From assembly GCF_001984155.1 (NCBI RefSeq), contig NZ_MTQO01000051.1, positions 186,001 through 250,000 of the forward strand: a DNA stretch of 64,000 bases, read 5' to 3'. Position numbers and translations under genes: made by a program. Shown here piece by piece: positions 35,701 to 41,833 of the stretch (the stretch's first letter is position 1; the number at the start of each line of letters is the position of its first letter). Source of the stretch: Actinosynnema sp. ALI-1.44 (GTDB lineage: Bacteria > Actinomycetota > Actinomycetes > Mycobacteriales > Pseudonocardiaceae). The notes under the pieces are model-generated. The model did no database searches. It was not told the DNA's origin and was given only the letters and a program-made list of their open reading frames with translations.

Positions 35701-36013
35701 CGAGACAGCGGCGGCCGCGTCGGCGGCCCGCCAGGCGGTGGACCTGGCCACGGCGACCAGGTTCCGGCTGCGGGAGGCACAGGCGCTGGTCGTGCTCGCC
35801 GAGGCGGAGCTGAGACTCGGCAAGCACGATTCCGCCCGTACCCATGCCGTGGCCGCGTTGCGGCTGCACAACCAGGCCGGGAACCCGATGGGCCAGGCGG
35901 CCAGCGAGAGTCTGCTCGGTGAGCTCGCCGCCCTGCGGGCGGACCACGCCGCCGCTGATGTGCATCGGGCGGCCGCGGCGCGTCTGCGTGAGCAACTCGG
36001 CTTCGCCGACTGA
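32759..36013 (+). CDS. SARP2: AfsR/SARP-type transcriptional activator (winged helix, BTAD, NB-ARC, TPR)
   Basis: A 1084-residue AfsR-like protein. Winged helix ~1-95 (FRILGPLEVARNG... KQRIVLATLLLKAGHVVEVDELIDHLW), BTAD ~97-245 (LHEALSLWRGRPLSN... LREQFWTQLMLALYRASRQADALDAYRR), NB-ARC ~265-560 with Walker A SGAPGVGKTALAV and Walker B RRLILLDNA, then TPR repeats from ~670 to the end (TLNTLGVLYWSVGDYPTALDHFGRSL and at least five similar units). The ATG at 32759 follows GGAGGG; an upstream in-frame ATG at 32729 is less likely. It is divergent from the GH19/NlpC operon and convergent with GH89, both preceded by repeat operators, so these are its likely targets (inference). Confidence 0.92.
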   Translation: MDGDLEFRILGPLEVARNGATVALPSAKQRIVLATLLLKAGHVVEVDELIDHLWQEDVPSAARATAQAYVMRLRRALGEPTEGAGVLRTHQNGYLLTVAPEQFDLTRFTAILDKADIAARARDRPAEAAYLHEALSLWRGRPLSNVSSDSLRRKEIPWLDESRLRALERRIQIDLESGRHRETISELQVLISEYPLREQFWTQLMLALYRASRQADALDAYRRLNKTLADELGLSPGEEAQRLHAAILNQDLQLATPQPQPAVTATTREPSTLPPDMADFVGRQEEIAAVTELLTPRPDERTQRLVVLSGAPGVGKTALAVHIGHKVARHFPDGVLHVNLLGYAPGAPLTVRRALTHLLRTLGMRPEQVPLDLDEQIDLYRSLLAGQRRLILLDNAISPDQVRPLLPAGPGCAVLVTSRNELRGLTALQGARRIPVLPLREGDARQLLAEIAGPEFVAAEPGASNELVQLCGRLPLAVRIAATNLSSRSKTTVTDYVSELQRANRLADLAIDGDEEAAVYSAFGLSYEMLKPEPRHLFRMLGLVPGTDFTTTAAAALTDEPVELVRKLLDQLASASLIQHHSPGRYQFHDLLRLYANHRAYTEESEERRTAALQRLYEFYLTTADAAAGTLNPDLARLSRTVPLPTTTVAQITDRRTAVEWLNNERSNLVAAVEHAAKDESCKAIGWHLADVIAGYLHLRRHDGDLLATATVALDVARGQHDQVAEATTLNTLGVLYWSVGDYPTALDHFGRSLSLHKAAGHALGASTTLTNQGVVYLEDGRVLEAARAFSEALQLGQNAGAGGHAAVALARLGHARLEMGELATAKQHLEQALTTCRALRLTHTEATVLNTLGAVHLRLGEFDQAIACHEEALEHYRLLGSRHDQAEVLQNLAAVHRDSRRFPSAVDYGTRALELARQTRNVRFEVDTLNTIGTARQGMRDWRTALDQHGTALGLAQRIGYRQGEITALIGLAGARMGLDETAAAASAARQAVDLATATRFRLREAQALVVLAEAELRLGKHDSARTHAVAALRLHNQAGNPMGQAASESLLGELAALRADHAAADVHRAAAARLREQLGFAD

Positions 36014-36028
36014 CTACGCGGCGGGGGA

Positions 36029-38257
36029 TCACACCGGATCTGCCCGTAGCTCGGCCGCGATCTGGCTGGCGATGGTGTAGGGGTCGCCGACGCCCTTGCT
36101 CGGGTGGATGTCGTTGCGCAGGCACCACGCGTCACCCCGGGTGGCCCAGTCGTCGAACTCCGGCGGCTTTCCCGTCTGCATGGTGCCGGGCAGCGCGTCG
36201 AGGAACCGCTGCCAGCGGGGTTTGTAGTAGCCGCCGAGCAGACCATGCCAGTCGCGGTTGGCGTACTCGTGCAGTTCCGCGGCGGCGTCGATGCTCCAGA
36301 TCGTGACGATGGACCGGGCGTTCCACTCCAGGATCCCGCGTTCCTCGTCGCTGGACGCCCAGCTCTTGGCCTGCTCCAGCCACGTGCCCAGCAGCCACTG
36401 GTCGTGCGTGGCCAGGATCTTCTCGGTCAGGTCGATGGCGGTGAGGAACCGGTCGCTCTGCTTGCGCAGCTCGGTGCTGTTCTTGGCCTTGTAGGCGGCT
36501 TCGATCTTGTCCAGCACCAGACGGCCGCGGTTGGACAGGACCTGGCGGGTGACGTCGACCAGGTCGTAGCGGTACGTCGGCCTGGCGCGGATCGCGGGCG
36601 CCACGGCCAGCAGTTCGTCCAGGCAGGGCGCGAAGTCCTTCGGGTCGTAGCGCCAGGTGTCCGGTCCCGGCCGGGACACCCAGGTCAGCGGCAACCGCGG
36701 TTCCGCGGCGAACGGGGTCTCGAACGGCCCGTCGCCTGTCTCGTGGTGTGTCGAGGTGTAGTTGTAGGCCGTGTTGAGCAGGATCCGCCAGGCATTGGCG
36801 GCGTGCGCGTCGTCGGCGCCGTAGCGGCGCTTGGCGTAGCCGAGGATCCACGGCTCCATCTCGACCGAGTCGTGCCGCCAGGCCATCTCGCTGAGCAGGT
36901 CGGGCACCACGGGGTTGTGGTGGATGCCCTCCAGCACCATCGCGGTGCCCACGAGCCGCCGCCGGTCGTCGCGTTCCCGCACCTCGGGCAGCGTCCGGCC
37001 GGGTTCGATGACGTTGCCGAACATGCCCAGCCTGCCGCCGTAGTTCTGGATGGTGCCCCAGCACCACGGCACGCCCCAGTACGCCTCGGTCTCCTCCCAC
37101 TGCCGGTCGTCGTCCGAGGCGAGGTCCAGCACGATGATCCGGTTCTCGTCGACCGCGTCCAGGATCCGCTTGTCCGGGTTGCCCAGCCAGCCCTGCATGA
37201 TCCAGATCGCGCCCGGCGCCGCGCGGTCCAACTCGTCCTGCACCGCCCTGGCGACGTCGAACAGGTCGGCGCCGTCGAGGCTGGAGTCGACGTCGTTCTC
37301 GTGGAACAGGTCGTTGGAGTAGTGCGTGGTGACCCCGAAGTGCTCCTTCTGCGCGGCGTAGAACCGTTGCGCCACCTCGGGGTACAGCGCCTCGGTGGTG
37401 TCGAGCCAGTACGGCCTCGGGTGCCCGACGTAGTCGCCCTGCGCCGGGATGTGGGTGCCCGGGTGGCGGTCGGCGAACATCTGGTCCGGCACATGGCCGA
37501 CGAACGCCGGGAACACCGGCGTGATGCCCAGCTCCCGCATCCGGTCGACGATCCGTTTGCCCAGGTCACGGCGGTTGGCCAGGAGTTCGAGGGTCACCGG
37601 GCCGCTGTAGGCCGACGCGTCCTCGTCGTAGCCGGTGATCTCGCCGTACCACTGCCACGGCTGGTGGGCGGGCTGCGCGATCCACTGCCGGACCTCCAGT
37701 TCGGTCAGGCCGAAGTCGCGGAAGGTGTCGTACCAGACGATCTCCTGGCCGATCAGGGCCAGCGCCCGGTTCATCCCGCTCGCCGCGAGGTAGTCCAGCT
37801 CCCGCTCCCACTCCGACCACGTCCAGAACGGGCTGGTGTAGCCGAAGACGGTGAAGTTGTAGGCGTAGCGCTCGGCCAGTTCGGTCGACATCCGGATCGG
37901 CTGCGCCGGGGCGGGCAGGCTCGCGGGCAGGTCGAGCTGGTCGCCGTTCGCCGAGATGTGCCCGCCCGCCACGTACTTCAGCCACCAGTGCATCCCGGAC
38001 ACGAGGGCGACCGTGCTGCTGCCCGCCAGCACGACCCGGCCGCGCTGTCCGCTGATCTCGAACGCGTCGACCTCGCCGTCGCCCAGGTCGAGGTTCTTCA
38101 GCACGAACTGGCTCGTGTCCCGGCCGAGCAGGCGCCCGATGGCCGCCCGTGCCGCCGGGATGTCGGCTTCGGCCGAGGCCGTGGACGGCCGGGTCCCGGC
38201 GAGGAACGCGGCGGCCAGCGAACCTGTCAGGAAACTGCGCCGAGGGAAGGCACGCAT
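36029..38257 (-). CDS. Tat-exported alpha-N-acetylglucosaminidase, GH89 (NAGLU family)
   Basis: 742 residues with a twin-arginine signal (FPRRSFLTGSLAAAFLAGT). The sequence follows the NAGLU family: FWTWSEWERELDYLAASGMNRALALIGQEIVWY, FPAFVGHVPDQMF, HYSNDLFHENDVDSS, WIMQGWLGNP, IIVLDLASD, WCWGTIQNYGGRLGMFG and GTAMVLEGIHHNPVVPDLLSEMAWR. The acidic residues in the GQEIVWY and LEGIHHNPV segments fit the retaining GH89 active site. It should release terminal alpha-linked GlcNAc from glycans outside the cell. It ends 15 bp from the convergent SARP2 gene. The SARP-like promoter P3 lies 39 bp upstream of its ATG. It is the fourth exported glycan- or lipid-acting enzyme around SARP2. Confidence 0.92.
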   Translation of the reverse strand: MRAFPRRSFLTGSLAAAFLAGTRPSTASAEADIPAARAAIGRLLGRDTSQFVLKNLDLGDGEVDAFEISGQRGRVVLAGSSTVALVSGMHWWLKYVAGGHISANGDQLDLPASLPAPAQPIRMSTELAERYAYNFTVFGYTSPFWTWSEWERELDYLAASGMNRALALIGQEIVWYDTFRDFGLTELEVRQWIAQPAHQPWQWYGEITGYDEDASAYSGPVTLELLANRRDLGKRIVDRMRELGITPVFPAFVGHVPDQMFADRHPGTHIPAQGDYVGHPRPYWLDTTEALYPEVAQRFYAAQKEHFGVTTHYSNDLFHENDVDSSLDGADLFDVARAVQDELDRAAPGAIWIMQGWLGNPDKRILDAVDENRIIVLDLASDDDRQWEETEAYWGVPWCWGTIQNYGGRLGMFGNVIEPGRTLPEVRERDDRRRLVGTAMVLEGIHHNPVVPDLLSEMAWRHDSVEMEPWILGYAKRRYGADDAHAANAWRILLNTAYNYTSTHHETGDGPFETPFAAEPRLPLTWVSRPGPDTWRYDPKDFAPCLDELLAVAPAIRARPTYRYDLVDVTRQVLSNRGRLVLDKIEAAYKAKNSTELRKQSDRFLTAIDLTEKILATHDQWLLGTWLEQAKSWASSDEERGILEWNARSIVTIWSIDAAAELHEYANRDWHGLLGGYYKPRWQRFLDALPGTMQTGKPPEFDDWATRGDAWCLRNDIHPSKGVGDPYTIASQIAAELRADPV

Positions 38258-38295
38258 CGTGGTGTGGTCCTTTCACCGATCAGTCCGTGCCCCCG

Positions 38296-38341
38296 AGCGT
38301 CGTCGACCGCGTTGACACCCCGACGACTCCGCGTTGACACC
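38296..38341 (-). promoter_or_regulatory. SARP-type operator/promoter P3 of the GH89 gene
   Basis: On the minus strand GGTGTCAACG (38341-38332), GGAGTCGTCG (38330-38321) and GGTGTCAACG (38319-38310) are exactly 11 bp apart; the outer two are identical. GACGCT (38301-38296) starts 17 bp after the GTGTCA of the last repeat, matching P1 and P2. Predicted start near 38289, 32 nt before the ATG. The same TTGACA-containing repeats could also be read as -35 boxes for the plus strand, but no good -10 follows. Confidence 0.65.
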
Positions 38342-38419
38342 TCAGCCGCTGGTCGGACATGAAGATTCCCTCATAGTCGGTTCATCTGGCTTTCAGCCGT
38401 GGGGGCGAACGTCGATGTC

Positions 38420-38926
38420 ATGGCGAAACGACACACAGCCTTGACCCTGGTCGCGACCACCGGCTTGGTCGCCGCCGCGCTCGCCGGGTGCACAAGCAGT
38501 TCCGGAGCCCCTGCGACCGGCCCAGCGACTGGCCCAGCGACTGGCCCAGCCTCCGGCACCGCGTCCGCAGCCGCCCAGCCGTCACCGGTGGCGTACCCGC
38601 ACGTCGAGTTGGACATCGACGACCAACGCGGCGACGGCACTCATGTGCTGATCGAGGACACCGACCTGCCGGTGGCCGGTTACGTCGCCGTCTACGGCCA
38701 AGCAGGGAACCTCCTCGGCTCCGTGCCCGTAGCGGCGGGAACGCACCGCGGTGGCACGATCACACTCGGCGCGGCGCTGGACAAGGGCGCACACCCGTTG
38801 CGCGCGGTGCTGATGGCCGACGACGGCGACGGCAAGTTCGACCCCGCTCGCGACACCACGGTGCGCGAACTGGACGACCGGGACGGCGACGTCGAGGACG
38901 AGGACTTCCTTTACACCGCCGGTTGA
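38420..38926 (+). CDS. Lipoprotein with DUF7282-like domain
   Basis: 168 residues. Signal peptide with lipobox (TLVATTGLVAAALAGC), so lipid-anchored on the outer face of the membrane. A proline/alanine/threonine linker with the repeated unit GPAT follows. The C-terminal ~110 residues (DDQRGDGTHVLIEDTDLPVAGYVAVYG... LLGSVPVAAGTHRGGTITL... LMADDGDGKFDPARDTTVRE) resemble DUF7282, a beta-sandwich of unknown function found on cell surfaces of haloarchaea and actinobacteria. Start ATG at 38420 (KRHTAL charged region); no strong ribosome-binding site. Divergent from GH89 with 162 bp between. Confidence 0.75.
   Translation: MAKRHTALTLVATTGLVAAALAGCTSSSGAPATGPATGPATGPASGTASAAAQPSPVAYPHVELDIDDQRGDGTHVLIEDTDLPVAGYVAVYGQAGNLLGSVPVAAGTHRGGTITLGAALDKGAHPLRAVLMADDGDGKFDPARDTTVRELDDRDGDVEDEDFLYTAG
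38509..38544 (+). repeat. 12-bp tandem repeat in lipoprotein linker
   Basis: CCCAGCGACTGG occurs twice in tandem (38521-38544) with one degenerate copy before. It encodes GPAT units and probably varies in copy number by slippage. Confidence 0.7.
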
Positions 38927-38970
38927 TCTCCACCTGGCCGATCTCCACCGGGCCGATCCGCGCGGCGCCG

Positions 38971-39843
38971 TCAGCCGGGATTCACCTCGCTGCGTGGGAT
39001 CGCGCCCCGCACACCCCACTTGGCCAGGATCCGCTGGTACGTCCCGTCGTCCATCAGCGCCTGGAGCGCACCCTGGATCGCCTTGGCGTACTCGCCCTTG
39101 CCCTTCGGCAGCACCAGGCCGTACGGCGCAGTGTCGTACACGTGCCCCATGTGCTCCAGGGTGTCGTTCGTCTGCTTGATCGCGTAGTCGACGACGGGGG
39201 AGTCGGCGAACATCACGTGTGCCCGTTTGGCAGTCAGCGCCAGGTTCACGTCCGTCTGGTTCTGGTACTGCCGGACGTCGATCTCCGGCTGCCCGGCCGA
39301 CTTGCACCTGTCACTGCGGACCGCCATGTCCTCCACCACAAGGGTGCCCTTCTGGACGGCCACGATCCTGCCGCACAACGTGTCCAGTGTGAGCTTGTCC
39401 GGGTTGCCCTTCAACACCGCGCCCGAGATGCCCGCGCTGAGGTACGACACCATGTCGACCTCGGTCAGCCGTTCGGGGTTGATCGTGAACGACGACATCG
39501 CCGCCTCGAACCGGCCCGCCTTGACGCCGGGGATGATGGCGTCGAAGGTGGAGTTCTCGAACTGGGCTTCCAGACCGAGTTTCCGGCCGACGGCCCTGCC
39601 GAGGTCCACGTCCATCCCGAGCACCTGGCCGTTCTCCACGAACTCGGTCGGCGGGTTGGTCTGGTCCTGGCCGATGACGATCCTGCCGTCCTGCCTGATG
39701 TCACCGGGAACCATCGCCGCCAGCCTGTCGTCCGCGGACACGGTAGGCAATGCCGACTGGGTCGGCGAAGCGTTCTGGTCGTTCACCATCCCGCAGGAGG
39801 CCACCATGGCCGCGATGGGAACCAACGTCAGGAGCCTGTGCAC
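38971..39843 (-). CDS. Extracytoplasmic solute-binding lipoprotein, family 3 (polar amino-acid ABC type)
   Basis: 290 residues. Lipobox LVPIAAMVASC, then the family 3 pattern: GRIVIGQDQTNPPTEFVENGQVLGMDVDLGRAVGRKLG, FDAIIPGVKAGRFEAAMSSFTINPERLTEVDMVSY, and the late AIQGALQALMDDGTYQRILAKWGV. It binds a polar amino acid or related small ligand; no permease or ATPase gene lies next to it, so it is an orphan receptor or works with a distant transporter. GTG start with AAGGAG upstream. Convergent with the DUF7282 lipoprotein gene. Confidence 0.88.
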   Translation of the reverse strand: MHRLLTLVPIAAMVASCGMVNDQNASPTQSALPTVSADDRLAAMVPGDIRQDGRIVIGQDQTNPPTEFVENGQVLGMDVDLGRAVGRKLGLEAQFENSTFDAIIPGVKAGRFEAAMSSFTINPERLTEVDMVSYLSAGISGAVLKGNPDKLTLDTLCGRIVAVQKGTLVVEDMAVRSDRCKSAGQPEIDVRQYQNQTDVNLALTAKRAHVMFADSPVVDYAIKQTNDTLEHMGHVYDTAPYGLVLPKGKGEYAKAIQGALQALMDDGTYQRILAKWGVRGAIPRSEVNPG

Positions 39844-40040
39844 GATTACTCCTTGTCACCGGCGGATGCGTGAAGTATCCCAGCCCAGTGCCAGTGGTTA
39901 ACCGGCGCCGGTCATCAGCGCGCGCGTGTCATGTGCGTGGCCGGTATCGCGACCTTGCGCTGACCCAAGTGGTCAGTGGTGGACAACAAGCGTGTAGTCG
40001 TGGGCAACACGTCACTGGCCGCCGCGGCCAGGATGGCGGG

Positions 40041-40757
40041 ATGCGAATCGATCTGGCGGACCGGACGGTCCTGGTCACCGGTGCGGCATCGGGAATCGGC
40101 CTGGCCTGTGTGCGGGCGTTCCTCGCCGAAGGCGCGCGTGTGGGCATGGTGGATCGGAACGCGTTGCCGGACATGGCCGGAGACGTCCTCGCGGTCTACG
40201 CCGACGTCACCGACGAGCAGAGCGTGGCCGACGCGATCGCCACGGTCACGCGCCGCTTCGGTCGGCTGGACGTCGTGGTGGGCTGCGCGGGCATCTCCGG
40301 TCCGGTCGGCAAGCCGCTGGCGGAGACGTCCGCCGCCGAGGTGGCCGCGGTGCTGGCGGTCAACGTGACCGGTCAGATCCTCCTGGTCAAGCACGCGCAG
40401 CCGTGGCTGGCCGAGGACGCCGCGGTGGTCCTGCTCGGGAGTGATTCGGCGTTCACCGCCGCGCCCGGCATGGTGCCGTACTGCGCGTCCAAGGGCGCGG
40501 TGGTGGCGTTGACCAGGGCGTTGGCGGTGGAGATGCCAGGCGTGCGGGTCAACTGCGTGTGCCCGTCGGTTGTCGACACCCCGATGGCACGCGGTGACCT
40601 CGGCGACGTCCTGGACAATCCGGACTTCCCGGTACAGGCCGCTGACGACGTGGCCAGGCAGGTGCTGTTCTTGGCGTCCCCGGCCGCGCGACCCATCAAC
40701 GGCCAGGCCGTGCTCGCTGACTTCGGCATGTCCGCTCGATCGGCGTTCCCCGCGTGA
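40041..40757 (+). CDS. Short-chain dehydrogenase/reductase (SDR)
   Basis: 238 residues, classical SDR: cofactor motif TGAASGIG (residues 13-20), an acidic residue after the second strand (MVDRN) favouring NAD(H), GCAGISG, catalytic Ser in LLGSDSA, and YCASK as the Tyr/Lys pair. Start ATG at 40041, chosen because SDR homology begins there; the longer frame from 39750 runs antisense to the binding-protein gene. Convergent with the LysR gene 25 bp downstream. Substrate unknown. Confidence 0.88.
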   Translation: MRIDLADRTVLVTGAASGIGLACVRAFLAEGARVGMVDRNALPDMAGDVLAVYADVTDEQSVADAIATVTRRFGRLDVVVGCAGISGPVGKPLAETSAAEVAAVLAVNVTGQILLVKHAQPWLAEDAAVVLLGSDSAFTAAPGMVPYCASKGAVVALTRALAVEMPGVRVNCVCPSVVDTPMARGDLGDVLDNPDFPVQAADDVARQVLFLASPAARPINGQAVLADFGMSARSAFPA

Positions 40758-40781
40758 CAGCAGCTTGGCCAGCGGGGCAGG

Positions 40782-41738
40782 TCACTCGGTGATGGGGTGG
40801 ACTTCGGGGTGGGCCCGCCACCAGTGGCCGTAGTGCGGGCTGGTGGTCGCGTGTTCGGTGTAGGCGTGCGCGACAGCCCGGTAGACCGCCCGCACCGACG
40901 GCTCGGTGAACTTGCGGCGGTGCCAGGCCAGGATCATCCGCGCGGTGAACGGGTCGCCGTCGAGCGGCCTGATGGCCATCGCGTCGGATGCCTGGCAGCC
41001 GGGTTCGACGAGTTGGACGGCGTGACCCGATTCGATCAGCGGGCGGCTGGACCCGCTGGGCAGTTCGAACCGGATGTGCGGCACGAAACCCTCGCGGCGG
41101 CAGCCTTCGCGCAGGGACGCCAGCGAGCCGTCGTCGGCTCCGGGCGGGCAGACCCAGGTGCGCTCGCGCAGGTCCGACAGTCCGATGGACGGCTGGTGGC
41201 TCAACGGGTCGGCAGCGGCGATGGCCAGGAAGATCGGCAGCCGGGGCACGATCGTGCGGTGCGCGATGTGCGGTGGCAGCGCCACCTGCTGGTCCTCCAG
41301 CATCACGATGACGGCCAGGTCCAGGTGATCGTGTCCGAGCAGTTGGGCGAGCACCAGTGTGGACGGCTCCACCCGTAAGGTGAAACCGCTGTGCGGCAGC
41401 ACTTTCACCAGTCCGTCCACAATGGATGACAGGCAGGCCAGGTGTGCCGAGCCGATCCTCGGCCGGGGGACGCTGGACGGGTCGGTCAGGTCGGCCGCGA
41501 ACGACTCGAGTTCGGCGAGGACCAGCCGGGCCTGGAGCACCGCGCGTTCGCCGAGCGCGGTCGGCCGCGCACCGGTGCGGTCCCGTTGGAACAGCTCGCC
41601 GCCGATGGATTCCTCCATTCGCTTGAGCAGGACCGTGATCGCGGGCTGGGAGACGCCGAGGGCGGCCGCCGCCCGCGAGATGCTCCCGGTGTCGGCGATG
41701 GCGCAGATCGTCCGAAGATGCCGCACCTCGAGGTCCAT
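40782..41738 (-). CDS. LysR-family transcriptional regulator
   Basis: 318 residues; helix-turn-helix VRHLRTICAIADTGSISRAAAALGVSQPAITVLLKRMEESIGGELFQRDRTGARPT, then an effector domain. The ATG at 41738 is preferred to a TTG two codons upstream. It is divergent from the collagenase gene with 95 bp between the starts and convergent with the SDR. LysR regulators usually act on the divergent gene, so the collagenase may be its target. Confidence 0.88.
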   Translation of the reverse strand: MDLEVRHLRTICAIADTGSISRAAAALGVSQPAITVLLKRMEESIGGELFQRDRTGARPTALGERAVLQARLVLAELESFAADLTDPSSVPRPRIGSAHLACLSSIVDGLVKVLPHSGFTLRVEPSTLVLAQLLGHDHLDLAVIVMLEDQQVALPPHIAHRTIVPRLPIFLAIAAADPLSHQPSIGLSDLRERTWVCPPGADDGSLASLREGCRREGFVPHIRFELPSGSSRPLIESGHAVQLVEPGCQASDAMAIRPLDGDPFTARMILAWHRRKFTEPSVRAVYRAVAHAYTEHATTSPHYGHWWRAHPEVHPITE

Positions 41739-41833
41739 AATCAAAGTTTATGGTGCGGGCTCGTAACCGTCCAGACACCCGCGCTGTCACGGTGTGGTTG
41801 CCCTCTCTCCCTGCTTCTCCCGGAGGACAGTCC

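Noticed and set aside
38308-38341. Plus-strand reading of TTGACA twice as -35 boxes for the DUF7282 lipoprotein
   Set aside because: No -10 follows at 16-18 bp; the minus-strand reading matches P1 and P2 exactly.
39981-40010. GGACAAC and GGGCAAC upstream of the SDR as SARP repeats
   Set aside because: They are 21 bp apart, not 11 or 22, and there is no third copy.
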